A DNA stretch of 64,000 bases from contig NZ_CP120678.1 of assembly GCF_030273445.1 (NCBI RefSeq), forward strand, positions 907,501-971,500, given 5' to 3'. The notes beneath the pieces were generated by a model. The model worked only from the letters and a program-made list of their open reading frames with translations, searched no databases and was not told the DNA's origin. Shown here piece by piece: positions 34,573-43,240 of this stretch. Positions within the stretch are counted from its first letter, which is position 1; the number at the start of each line of letters is the position of its first letter. The position numbers and the translations under genes are program-made. Source of the stretch: Selenobaculum gibii. GTDB lineage: Bacteria; Bacillota; Negativicutes; ICN-92133.

Positions 34573-35331
34573 ATGTATACAAAACGAATTATTCCTTGTC
34601 TTGATGTAAAAGGTGGTCGTGTTGTAAAAGGCACAAATTTTGTTGGGTTGCGTGATGCGGGAGATCCTGTAGAATTGTCGGCGGTATATGATAAAGAAAT
34701 TGCCGATGAACTTGTTCTACTGGATATCACAGCGTCACATGAAGAGCGGAATACGATGGTGGATGTTGTTTCGGCTTGTGCATCTCAAGTTTTTATTCCT
34801 TTTACCGTTGGTGGCGGTATACGGATTGAAGAAGATATTCGCCGGATGTTAAAAGCCGGGGCGGATAAAGTATCTTTAAATACTGCAGCAATAAAAAATC
34901 CACAGCTTATTGTTGAGGGAGCAGAAAAGTTTGGTCGTCAATGTATTGTTCTTGCCGTTGATGCGAGAAGAAATGGCGAAAATAGTTGGGAAGTTTTTAT
35001 CAATGGTGGTAGAACGCCGACTGGGCTTGATTGTTTAGAATGGGTAAAAAAAGCGGTTGATTTAGGTGCAGGTGAAATCCTTTTAACGAGCATGGATTGT
35101 GATGGGACGAAGAATGGGTATGATATTCCATTGACGCGAGCCGTATCAGAAGCGGTGAATGTTCCGGTTATTGCTTCTGGTGGTGCAGGAGAAATGGCGC
35201 ATTTTTATGATGTTTTGACGGAGGGAAAAGCCGATGCGGTTTTGGCAGCTTCGGTATTTCATTATGGAACATTCACCGTAAGGCAAGTGAAAGAATATTT
35301 GAAATCGCGTGGTGTGGAGGTTAGATTGTGA
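34573..35331 (+). CDS. hisF: HisF, imidazole glycerol phosphate synthase cyclase subunit
   Basis: 252 residues from ATG at 34573, after GGGGAG; the frame also contains an earlier start inside his[19 protein letters not shown] has the first catalytic Asp and [14 protein letters not shown] the second. GGGIR and IASGGAGE are the phosphate loops. It makes imidazole glycerol phosphate and AICAR, feeding back into purine synthesis through PurH. Confidence 0.97.
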   Translation: MYTKRIIPCLDVKGGRVVKGTNFVGLRDAGDPVELSAVYDKEIADELVLLDITASHEERNTMVDVVSACASQVFIPFTVGGGIRIEEDIRRMLKAGADKVSLNTAAIKNPQLIVEGAEKFGRQCIVLAVDARRNGENSWEVFINGGRTPTGLDCLEWVKKAVDLGAGEILLTSMDCDGTKNGYDIPLTRAVSEAVNVPVIASGGAGEMAHFYDVLTEGKADAVLAASVFHYGTFTVRQVKEYLKSRGVEVRL

Positions 35332-36014
35332 ATTTAGAGCAAGTTAAATTTAATGAAGCTGGTTTGGTTCCAGCAATTGTACAAGATGAAAATGGTGAAG
35401 TTTTAATGCTTGCCTATATGAATCAAGAATCGTTGCAAAAAACGATTGAAACAGGCGTAACCTGGTTCTATAGTCGCAGTCGTCAAACTCTCTGGCAAAA
35501 AGGTGAGACTTCGGGCAATGTGCAAAAAGTTCAGGATATTTGCTATGACTGTGATGGCGATAGTTTATTAATTAAAGTACAACAAACTGGGGCTGCTTGT
35601 CATACTGGTACATATTCTTGTTTTAGCGGACGCAGTCTAATAAAAACGAAGGATATTGCTGAAAAAATCTTTGATGGGGCACAAGTATATGGTAATAGTG
35701 CAGCGACGATTTTACATGATTTATACCATGTAATTAATGAACGTAAAATGAGTCCAGCCGAAGGGTCCTATACAAGTTACTTATTTGAAAAAGGGCAAGA
35801 TAAAATAGTAAAGAAAGTTGTAGAAGAGGCTGGAGAAACAATTATTGGATCTAAAAATATGGATAAAGCTGAAATTCTTTACGAAATGTCTGATCTTTGG
35901 TATCATTGTTTAGTATTACTGGCTTTTCATGAGATTACACCAAGTGAATTGCTAGCAGAACTAGAAAAACGCAGAAAGGGTGGAAACTATCATTGTTTCC
36001 AAAGACCAGAGTAA
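35328..36014 (+). CDS. hisIE: HisIE, bifunctional phosphoribosyl-AMP cyclohydrolase / phosphoribosyl-ATP pyrophosphatase
   Basis: 228 residues from GTG at 35328 overlapping the hisF stop. The N-terminal cyclohydrolase has [25 protein letters not shown], then DCDGDSLL and [11 protein letters not shown] with metal ligands (about residues 1-115). The C-terminal pyrophosphatase has [31 protein letters not shown] and [13 protein letters not shown], the MazG-like fold. Second and third steps of the pathway. Confidence 0.96.
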   Translation: MNLEQVKFNEAGLVPAIVQDENGEVLMLAYMNQESLQKTIETGVTWFYSRSRQTLWQKGETSGNVQKVQDICYDCDGDSLLIKVQQTGAACHTGTYSCFSGRSLIKTKDIAEKIFDGAQVYGNSAATILHDLYHVINERKMSPAEGSYTSYLFEKGQDKIVKKVVEEAGETIIGSKNMDKAEILYEMSDLWYHCLVLLAFHEITPSELLAELEKRRKGGNYHCFQRPE

Positions 36015-36015
36015 T

Positions 36016-36750
36016 ATGGAAAAATCAGTTGGAACTCAATTTATGCAAGCAACGACGTATGAAAATCTGAACCCGAGTGGACAAAAACAAGGCTTGCCAA
36101 TGCCAGCATTTGAATTGCCATATCAGACGAATGTAAAAATGGTAAAATTACCCGAGCCTGATATGCTAGCCGAAAAAGAAGTCAATTTCTTAGAGCTGAT
36201 TGAACTTAGAACAAGTGTAAGACAATATCACAATACGGTGCTTACATTACATGATTTATCTTATCTCTTGTGGTGCTCACAAGGGGTAAAAATGGCAATG
36301 CCAGAAACGGGGACACTGAGAAATGTTCCATCAGCTGGAGCGAGACATGCATTTGAAACCTATGTTTTAATTAATCATGTCGAAGGAATTCCAGCGGGAC
36401 TATATCGTTTTCTTGCTTTAGAACATGTGTTAATTGAGGTTAATATATCAGACACAATTGCCCAGGAAATTACGCAAGCATTTTTGAATCAAAAAATGAT
36501 TTTATCAAGTTCGGTAACTTTTATCTGGACGGCTGTTGCTGAACGCATGACATGGCGCTATGGTGATCGTGGGTATCGTTATTTACATTTAGATGCTGGA
36601 CATGTTTGTCAAAATATATATTTAGCAGCGAATACGTTAAATTTTGGCGCTTGTGCAATCGCAGCTTTTAATGATGAAGAATTGAATAAAGTACTTGGTG
36701 TAGATGGCGAAAAACAATTTGCAATTTATGGCGCGTGTATCGGAAAATGA
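36016..36750 (+). CDS. SagB-type nitroreductase/dehydrogenase domain protein
   Basis: 244 residues from ATG at 36016, directly after the hisIE stop; a GTG at 35980 within hisIE is an alternative. ELRTSVRQYHNTVLTLHDLS, LLWCSQGV, RNVPSAGARHAFETY and YLHLDAGHVCQNIYLAA match the SagB/ThcOx branch of the nitroreductase fold, single-domain free-standing form. SagB in other species oxidises azolines in peptides, but no cyclodehydratase or precursor gene is here, so the substrate is unknown. Last gene of the his operon. Confidence 0.85.
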   Translation: MEKSVGTQFMQATTYENLNPSGQKQGLPMPAFELPYQTNVKMVKLPEPDMLAEKEVNFLELIELRTSVRQYHNTVLTLHDLSYLLWCSQGVKMAMPETGTLRNVPSAGARHAFETYVLINHVEGIPAGLYRFLALEHVLIEVNISDTIAQEITQAFLNQKMILSSSVTFIWTAVAERMTWRYGDRGYRYLHLDAGHVCQNIYLAANTLNFGACAIAAFNDEELNKVLGVDGEKQFAIYGACIGK

Positions 36751-36782
36751 AAAAAGCAAGCAAAAAGCTTGCTTTTTTGTTT
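36751..36782 (+). terminator. Terminator of the his operon
   Basis: AAAAAGCAAGC (36751-36761) pairs with GCTTGCTTTTTT (36767-36778). Confidence 0.9.
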
Positions 36783-36951
36783 TAGAGACAGGAAAAAGGT
36801 ATATAAGAAATTTTCATACCGTATAAATAGTTTAAGAGAATTTTTAAATCTAAGATATTCCAAAAAAAAATGCAAACTTTATATTGCCTAAAGTTTATTT
36901 ATAGTCTATCATAATAAAATGATTGAATTATTTTGTAAAATATAGTGGTGG

Positions 36952-38691
36952 GTGAATGTGTTGAATAAAAAAGTTTTAAAGATGAAACTTTTAAGTTTTG
37001 GTGAAAAAGTGCAATGTATTTTTCGGGATTGTCTAGGATTTATTATTACTTTATTTTTGCTCAACTTTACGACAATGGCCTGGTCACTGATTAATGAAGA
37101 TAAAATAGATCTTTTATTTTGTTATGGATTTAGTTTGTTCTTTGCTGTCTTTATTGTAGCGGGGATGATTAATTTGCTTTGCAAAAAGACCTGGCTAAAA
37201 GAAACGGTAAAGGGATTTGTTTTATTTATTTCATCTATTATTTTTGGTGTTGAATTTTTTACGATGTATAATTATCAGTCTTTAATTGGTACAGGAATTA
37301 TTAATTCATTATTTGAGACAAATTTTCGTGAAGCTTTAGAATTTTTGGATATGTATGTTGGTGTAAAAGAAGTTGCCTATGTCGTATTATCATTAGTATT
37401 TTTTTATTTTGTGAGAAAGCGCAGGCTGATTGATGGTGTGCGTAGTCAACCTCATTTCAACAAATTTGCAATGGGCGTTTTTGTTATAGGTCTTTTTTAT
37501 ATGGTACGGATGTTTTATTGTTATGGTGAATTTTTTATAGATCATCAGTTTATTCCTTTTCAGCGTGCATATGCTTCAGCAAAAGTGGCTTTGAAAAATA
37601 TAGAAGCGTATGATGATTTATCAGGAAAGCTAAACGCCAATATTGAGTTAAGGGAAAATAAATCTAAAGTTAAAAATGTTGTTTTAATTTTAGGAGAGTC
37701 GACGAATAGAAATCATATGGGTGTATATGGCTATTATTTGCCGAATACGCCTAATTTTCAAAGAATGCGCGATAATCAAGAATTACAAGTTTTTACTGAT
37801 GTTATTAGTCCACATTCAACGACAATTGCCGTATTAAGTAAATTATTTACATTTTGTAATTATGAATCGGATAAAGAGTGGTATAAATATAATAATTTGA
37901 TTGATATTGCAAATGCGGCAGGTTATAAGACTTTTTGGCTATCAAATCAAGAGAGTTCTGGAATTTGGGGCAACGTTGCTCAGATTTTTGCGCAACATAG
38001 TACAAAGCATGAGTTTACAAGGATTCGTGAATCCAGAGAAGATTATGGGATTGTAGATGGGGAGTTATTTCCATTAATAGATCGCGCATTGCTAGAACCG
38101 GGGGAAAAGAATTTTTTTGTGATTCATCTTATGGGAGCACATGGACTTTATTATAATCGCTTTCCTTATGCTTTTTCTAAATTTTCCAAAGATGATATTC
38201 ATCTTGATGTCAATGATGAAAAGAAAACGATTATTGCCCAATATGATAATGCTGTTTATTATAATGATTTTGTCGTCAATGAAATTATTAATAAATTTAG
38301 GGATAGAGAAACCGTTGTTTTATATGTTTCAGATCATGGCGAAGCTGTATATGATGAGCAAAATTTCACTGGACATATTGAAGAAAATCCAAATCGTCAC
38401 ATGATAGAAATTCCGATGATGATATGGGGTTCAGAAGAGTTTAAAAAGAATTATCCAGAGAAGATGCAGCATATTATGAATTCAACAGACAATCCATATA
38501 TGACAGATGATATGATTCATACGTTTTTAGATCTTATGGACATAAAAACTCCTGATTATAATTCTGGACGCAGCATTATTAATGAAAATTTTGATATAAC
38601 AAGAAAACGTATTTTTAATGAACGTGATTATGATAAGGAAATAAAAAATGGTGCTGCTAAAGAATCTGATGTAATACAGAATAGAGGGTAG
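36952..38691 (+). CDS. Sulfatase-family phosphoethanolamine transferase (EptA/CptA-like)
   Basis: About 579 residues; GTG at 36952 or 36958 and TTG at 36961 are all possible starts. Five hydrophobic segments occupy roughly the first 190 residues, then a periplasmic sulfatase domain. VLILGESTNRNHMGVYGYY holds the catalytic Thr of phosphoethanolamine transferases; SPHSTTIAVL, FVIHLMGAHG and VLYVSDHGEAVYD are the metal and substrate motifs. Members add phosphoethanolamine to lipid A or core sugars, which fits an outer membrane. The exact acceptor is unknown. Confidence 0.87.
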   Translation: MNVLNKKVLKMKLLSFGEKVQCIFRDCLGFIITLFLLNFTTMAWSLINEDKIDLLFCYGFSLFFAVFIVAGMINLLCKKTWLKETVKGFVLFISSIIFGVEFFTMYNYQSLIGTGIINSLFETNFREALEFLDMYVGVKEVAYVVLSLVFFYFVRKRRLIDGVRSQPHFNKFAMGVFVIGLFYMVRMFYCYGEFFIDHQFIPFQRAYASAKVALKNIEAYDDLSGKLNANIELRENKSKVKNVVLILGESTNRNHMGVYGYYLPNTPNFQRMRDNQELQVFTDVISPHSTTIAVLSKLFTFCNYESDKEWYKYNNLIDIANAAGYKTFWLSNQESSGIWGNVAQIFAQHSTKHEFTRIRESREDYGIVDGELFPLIDRALLEPGEKNFFVIHLMGAHGLYYNRFPYAFSKFSKDDIHLDVNDEKKTIIAQYDNAVYYNDFVVNEIINKFRDRETVVLYVSDHGEAVYDEQNFTGHIEENPNRHMIEIPMMIWGSEEFKKNYPEKMQHIMNSTDNPYMTDDMIHTFLDLMDIKTPDYNSGRSIINENFDITRKRIFNERDYDKEIKNGAAKESDVIQNRG

Positions 38692-38697
38692 ATTATA

Positions 38698-38874
38698 TTG
38701 GAAAAATGTAATGTGGAAAATTGTACGTGTCCACACGTGAATTGTGAAAATCATGGAAAGTGTTGTGCCTGCATCAATGCACATTATCGCAAAAACAGCC
38801 TTGTTTATTGTATGAGAAAGATAAGTGAAGCGAGAATTAAGCGAGCTGTGGATGAAGCTTTAGCAGGAAAATAG
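38698..38874 (+). CDS. Small Cys-rich protein, DUF6485-like
   Basis: 58 residues from TTG at 38698, after AGAGGGTAG. It reads EKCNVENCTCPHVNCENHG then KCCACINAHYRKNSLVYC, eight to nine cysteines with His, a likely zinc-binding fold, followed by a basic helix ending ALAGK. The pattern resembles DUF6485 proteins of anaerobes. It is seven bases from the sulfatase stop and before a terminator, so it is the last gene of that transcript. Function unknown. Confidence 0.7.
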   Translation: MEKCNVENCTCPHVNCENHGKCCACINAHYRKNSLVYCMRKISEARIKRAVDEALAGK

Positions 38875-38876
38875 AA

Positions 38877-38920
38877 AAAATACTGGAATGTTTAAAATAA
38901 TGAACATTCCAGTATTTTTA
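38877..38920 (+). terminator. Terminator after small Cys-rich protein
   Basis: AAATACTGGAATGTT (from 38878) pairs with AACATTCCAGTATTTTT (38903-38919). Confidence 0.9.
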
Positions 38921-38929
38921 TCCGATGGC

Positions 38930-39050
38930 TAACGGGGGCTATAATATTCCCTTCTAGACGAAAGTAAAGATACCGTAAGCCCCTGGATTATGTGTCTGAT
39001 TTCAGTAGGACTTTAACTCCCACTGAAACAGCCGGGTTCATATCAGGAAA
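38930..39050 (+). promoter_or_regulatory. Structured leader before the YibQ-like gene
   Basis: Two domains are visible. GGGGCT (38935-38940) pairs with AGCCCC (38978-38983). A second helix pairs CTGA (38996-38999) with TCAG (39043-39046), enclosing TTTCAGT (39000-39006) / ACTGAAA (39022-39028). The gene's ribosome-binding site lies just after. TATAAT at 38940-38945 could alternatively be a promoter. Class unknown: cis-regulatory RNA or remnant of a palindromic mobile element. Confidence 0.45.
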
Positions 39051-39065
39051 AGTAGGTGATTTTAT

Positions 39066-40358
39066 ATGGCAACAAATGGAACAGGGAAGAATAAGAAAAC
39101 TAATACAAAGTCAAAAGTAAAACAAAGCCATTCGAGGACTATTTTTCGTTCATTTTTTATGATAAGTTTAGCGATTGCACTGGCTTGCGGATATTTTTAC
39201 TTTGTTAACGATGACAAAAAAGATGACCATATAAAATCAGTGCCTAATTATATTGTTGAGAAAACAGGTTCAGCAGCAATTGCTGATTTTACAGATAAAA
39301 CGAAGCAAGTGAATCAAGTTGTTGATGATGTGATAACTGAAAATGGAGCTACGATTCTTGATGTAAAGAATTTAAGCAAAATGGTATCAAGAAAATCGGT
39401 TGAGGGATCAATTAAATGGACCTGCAGTGAGATTCCAATTTCGCTGGAGATAAGCAAAATCAATGATTTTGAGCAATTGTTAAAAAAACGCCTTGGAAAG
39501 ATTGGGGCTGATATTTTAACTATAGAACCTGACAAATATAATGGTCAGTCTGTGATGCGTTATGATATTGGCGTAAAAGATAAATTAGAAGATAATGATG
39601 ATGTAACGATTATTGCAACTAAAATTTTTGTCATACAAAAGTCAAATGAAAATATTGCAACTGTCGAGAAAGTTAAGGAAAGAAAAACTACGCCAGGAGC
39701 GGGGAAACTTGCTTTAATTATTGATGATTTTGGTTATACAAAGGAACCAATTCAAGCTTATCGTAGAATTCATCGACCGCTTACTTTTGCAATTTTACCA
39801 AATCATCCATATAGTATGGATGCAATGAAATATGGAAAGCAGGATGGCAGGATACTTATTTTACATTTACCAATGGAAGCTATGAGTAGTGCGGCAAAAG
39901 AAGAAGCGATAACGATTCATACTGACATGAGTGAGAGTGAAATTAGAGCGGTGATTAACCAGTTAACAGAGGCTGTCCCTAATATATCCGGAGTAAATAA
40001 TCATCAAGGATCTAAGGCGACAGCAGATAACAGGGTTATGCAAACCGTAATGAATGAGATGGAGGGAAAAGGATTATTTTTTATTGACAGTCATACGAGT
40101 GGTAGTTCTGTTGCATATAGTACCGCACGTAAACTTGGTGTACCAACGGCTCAAAATGAACTATTTATTGATAATGATAGTGATGTTAATGCGATTAAAA
40201 TGCAATTAAGAACTGCTGGCGATATGGCTTTGCGCAATGGTGATGCGATTGCAATTGGGCATGCGAGAATGAATACAGCAAAAGCAATAAAAGAAATCAT
40301 TCCAGAGCTTGAAGCAAAAGGTGTTGAATTTGTATTTGTAACTGAACTTTTACAGTAA
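39066..40358 (+). CDS. Divergent polysaccharide deacetylase family protein (YibQ/DUF610)
   Basis: 430 residues. A basic N terminus and one membrane segment (FFMISLAIALACGYFYFV, about residues 30-47) anchor it outside the inner membrane. The middle is unassigned. From about residue 215 the deacetylase-like barrel starts: KLALIIDDFGYTKEP, LTFAILPNHPYS, LILHLPMEAMS, NNHQGSKATADNRVMQ, FFIDSHTSGSS and AIGHARMNT. The paired Asp and conserved His are kept. Proteins of this group are found mostly in diderms near envelope genes; no enzymatic activity is established. Confidence 0.87.
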   Translation: MATNGTGKNKKTNTKSKVKQSHSRTIFRSFFMISLAIALACGYFYFVNDDKKDDHIKSVPNYIVEKTGSAAIADFTDKTKQVNQVVDDVITENGATILDVKNLSKMVSRKSVEGSIKWTCSEIPISLEISKINDFEQLLKKRLGKIGADILTIEPDKYNGQSVMRYDIGVKDKLEDNDDVTIIATKIFVIQKSNENIATVEKVKERKTTPGAGKLALIIDDFGYTKEPIQAYRRIHRPLTFAILPNHPYSMDAMKYGKQDGRILILHLPMEAMSSAAKEEAITIHTDMSESEIRAVINQLTEAVPNISGVNNHQGSKATADNRVMQTVMNEMEGKGLFFIDSHTSGSSVAYSTARKLGVPTAQNELFIDNDSDVNAIKMQLRTAGDMALRNGDAIAIGHARMNTAKAIKEIIPELEAKGVEFVFVTELLQ

Positions 40359-40360
40359 GA

Positions 40361-40392
40361 AAAAAACTGAGCTGAAATTCAGCTCAGTTTTT
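40361..40392. terminator. Bidirectional terminator between convergent genes
   Basis: AAAAAACTGAGCTGAA pairs with TTCAGCTCAGTTTTT with almost no loop. It serves the yibQ-like gene and, in the other direction, overlaps the last codons of the ttcA-like gene. Confidence 0.85.
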
Positions 40393-41175
40393 GTTTTCTC
40401 CATAGATAAATTTGTTATAGATATCTTTCATTTCATAACGATTTTTTTGTGGAGGCCATAACTCGACGATTGCACTTTCACGCATGCCAGCCGCAAGATG
40501 AGAATAAAGCATTGGGTTATTTTTGCCAAGAGTAGCAATGAGTTCTTTAATTTCTTGACGCTTTGTTTTTCCATTTAGCGGACATGGACTTTCTATTGGC
40601 GTAAATCCGTGAATGTGAACGCTATCTTTTAATTCTGATTCACGAAAATAGACAAGAGGGCGAATAACCGTCAAATCTTTGCGATCTAAATAAGTTTTGG
40701 GTAAAAAAGTTTTTAATTGCCCTGAGCAAAGTAAACTCATGAAAAAAGTTTCTACGGCATCATCATTGTGATGTGCGTAGGCTACTTTATTATAGCCTTT
40801 TTCTTTAGCATAACGATTTACTGCTCCACGGCGAAAGAAAGCACAGGTAAAACAAGGATCTTTGCCATTTTGTTCTTTAATAATACCGGCGATATCTACT
40901 TGCTGCGTAAAAAATGGAATTTTTAAATCTGTGCAAAATTTTTCGAGACGGCTAGTTTCAAATTTATCAGTAAACATAGGATCAATCGTGATGGCAGCTA
41001 AAGAAAAATTTTTGTTTAATCGTTCACGGAGTACAGCCAATGCATAGGTCATAAACACGCTGTCTTTACCACCTGATAAACCGATTAATATTTTATCGTT
41101 TTCTTCAATTAAATCGAATTCTACAATCGCACGTAAAATTCTACTAAAATACATTTGGGGGAGTTGAATATTCAT
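40384..41175 (-). CDS. TtcA-like tRNA thiolation PP-loop ATPase
   Basis: 263 residues from ATG at 41175 on the minus strand, with GAGGTG before it; an upstream TTG is unlikely. The PP-loop SGGKDSVFMTYAL activates a tRNA base by adenylation. CFTC (in DPCFTCAFFRRGAVN) and the later Cys in ESPCPLNGKTKR are the three cysteines that hold a 4Fe-4S cluster in TtcA, which makes 2-thiocytidine at tRNA position 32. AYAHHNDDAVETFFM supports the family. Some relatives act on other bases, so the exact product is inferred. Confidence 0.87.
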   Translation of the reverse strand: MNIQLPQMYFSRILRAIVEFDLIEENDKILIGLSGGKDSVFMTYALAVLRERLNKNFSLAAITIDPMFTDKFETSRLEKFCTDLKIPFFTQQVDIAGIIKEQNGKDPCFTCAFFRRGAVNRYAKEKGYNKVAYAHHNDDAVETFFMSLLCSGQLKTFLPKTYLDRKDLTVIRPLVYFRESELKDSVHIHGFTPIESPCPLNGKTKRQEIKELIATLGKNNPMLYSHLAAGMRESAIVELWPPQKNRYEMKDIYNKFIYGENKN

Positions 41176-41463
41176 TTTACACCTCAATTAAACCTTTTAT
41201 ATTCTCTTTATTATAGCGTAAATCAATAAAAATAAAAGAATGATTATAAATATTTTTATTTTCGCTAAATACAAAAGTAGAAATATGAGAATATTAGGGA
41301 ATACTATAATATCTCGTTTAAAAAGAAAAAATAGGAGGGTACTTTTCTAGAATAGGTAAAATGTCGTATAATAATATATAATGAAAACTATGCGGGCAGG
41401 TAAGCAGGTTTTTTGTATAATGAATTCAATTTATTATAGATAAAGATAATGGGGGTTAATCTT

Positions 41464-43104
41464 ATGAAATCAACAAAACCAACTTATACGATTGGACATC
41501 GTAATCCAGATACCGATTCAATTTGTTCGGCAATTGGTTATGCACATTTGAAACAAAAATTAGGTGAGAATGTTTTACCAGCAAGAGCGGGAAAAATTAA
41601 TGCAGAAACGAAATATGTATTAGAAGCATTTAAAATGGAAACGCCGAAATTAATTACTGATTTATATCCAAGGGTAAAAGATGTTACTTTGGCTTGTAAT
41701 ATTGTAGTTAAAGAAACGGATAATTTACGAAGACTAGGTGAGGTTCTGCGTAAACATGATATGAAATCAGTACCAGTTGTTGATTCTCATAATCATTTAT
41801 GCGGGATAGTTACAGTGAGTGACTTAGCGAAACGTTATTTTAATGAGTTGAGCATGCAAAACTTAGCAGAAGCTAATGTATCATTAAAAGCAATCGTTGA
41901 GGTTGTTGATGGGGAAATAATTAATCAAGGCGATATGAGTCAAACGGTAAAAGGCAATGTACGTATTGGAGCTGGAAGCCGTGAGACTGTTCATAAATTT
42001 ATTAAATCAGGCGATGTAGTATTGATTGGCGATCGAAAAGAAGCGATGTATATTGTTGCTCAGCAGGATATTTCTTGTTTAATTGTTACTGGTGATGGTG
42101 AAATTCCAGCCAATGTACTTGAGCTTGCAGAAGAGAAAAATTTATTAGTTGTATCTTCTCCATATGATACATATACTTGTGCTAGACTGGTAAATCAATG
42201 TATTCCTGTAAGTATGATTATGCAAAAAAATGTAACGACATTTAAACCAACAGATATGCTTAGTGATATCAAAGGAACGATGCAAGCGACACAATTTAGA
42301 AATTATCCAGTAGTAGAAAATGAAAAATTAATTGGTATTGTAAGTCGTGATCGGTTATCCATTCCAGAACGCGAAAAAGTAATTTTAGTTGATCACAACG
42401 AACGGAGTCAGGCTGTTGAAGGAATTGAAGAAGCTAAAATTCTTGAAATTATTGATCATCATCGTTTAGGTGGGATTCAAACAAGTGATCCTATTTTTAC
42501 GCGTCAAGAACCGGTTGGTTGTACTGCTACAATTGTAGCTAATATGCATTGGCATCGTGATATAGAAATTCCGGCGGATATTGCTGGCTTATTGTTATCG
42601 GCGATTATTTCCGATACAGTGTTATTTAAATCTCCAACATGCACACCTTATGATAAAGAAACTGCTGAAAAGTTAGCGAAAATTGCGGGGGTTGATCTTA
42701 ATGAGCACGGTATGGCATTATTAAAAGCTGGCTCAGGTATTGGAGATATGACACCGATGGAAATCGCAAAAAATGATTTGAAGGAATTCCAAATTGGTGA
42801 TTATCGTATGATAGTCAGCCAAATTTCGGTTATGGATACAGAAGAAGTATTGGCATTAAAAGATGAATTGATTGCTTGTATGAACAGTATTTGTGAAGCT
42901 GAAGGGTATAATATGAGTTTGCTCATGGTAACTGATATTATTGAAGAAGGAACACATCTACTGTTTACGGGTAATCCAAAAACGATTATAGGTGAAGCAT
43001 TCCATCAAGATGCAAGTGGTAATTTGATTTATTTACCGGGCGTAATGTCTCGTAAAAAACAAATTATTCCACCGATGGTTGAAGCATCTAAAAAAGATAT
43101 GTAA
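41464..43104 (+). CDS. Manganese-dependent inorganic pyrophosphatase with CBS and DRTGG domains
   Basis: 546 residues from ATG at 41464 after GGGGG. The catalytic DHH half is split by an insert: IGHRNPDTDSICSAIGYA begins it, and LVDHNERSQ, IIDHHRLGG and the C-terminal DHHA2 part with VMSRKKQIIPPM near the end complete it. The insert carries a CBS pair (VVDSHNHLCGIVTVSDL; MQATQFRNYPVVENEKLIGIVS) around a DRTGG domain. CBS-type PPases are inhibited by AMP/ADP and activated by ATP or diadenosine polyphosphates in known cases. Confidence 0.95.
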   Translation: MKSTKPTYTIGHRNPDTDSICSAIGYAHLKQKLGENVLPARAGKINAETKYVLEAFKMETPKLITDLYPRVKDVTLACNIVVKETDNLRRLGEVLRKHDMKSVPVVDSHNHLCGIVTVSDLAKRYFNELSMQNLAEANVSLKAIVEVVDGEIINQGDMSQTVKGNVRIGAGSRETVHKFIKSGDVVLIGDRKEAMYIVAQQDISCLIVTGDGEIPANVLELAEEKNLLVVSSPYDTYTCARLVNQCIPVSMIMQKNVTTFKPTDMLSDIKGTMQATQFRNYPVVENEKLIGIVSRDRLSIPEREKVILVDHNERSQAVEGIEEAKILEIIDHHRLGGIQTSDPIFTRQEPVGCTATIVANMHWHRDIEIPADIAGLLLSAIISDTVLFKSPTCTPYDKETAEKLAKIAGVDLNEHGMALLKAGSGIGDMTPMEIAKNDLKEFQIGDYRMIVSQISVMDTEEVLALKDELIACMNSICEAEGYNMSLLMVTDIIEEGTHLLFTGNPKTIIGEAFHQDASGNLIYLPGVMSRKKQIIPPMVEASKKDM

Positions 43105-43135
43105 AATAAGTTACGCAAATATAGAGACGTAAATT

Positions 43136-43171
43136 AACCTCTGGAGACTGAATCATCAGTTTTCAGAGGTT
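43136..43171 (+). other. Hairpin between pyrophosphatase and pcrA
   Basis: AACCTCTG (43136-43143) pairs with CAGAGGTT (43164-43171), with ACTGA/TCAGT inside. There is no long T-run, so it may be a weak terminator or a processing site. Confidence 0.5.
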
Positions 43172-43240
43172 ACTATATTCTTTATGCATAAGAATATAGC
43201 GGAGATTCATGATTTGGCGAAAGTAAAGATGGAGGAAAAG

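Noticed and set aside
39031-39046. tRNA-like T-loop (CCGGGTTCATATCAGG)
   Set aside because: No acceptor, D or anticodon arms can be drawn around it.
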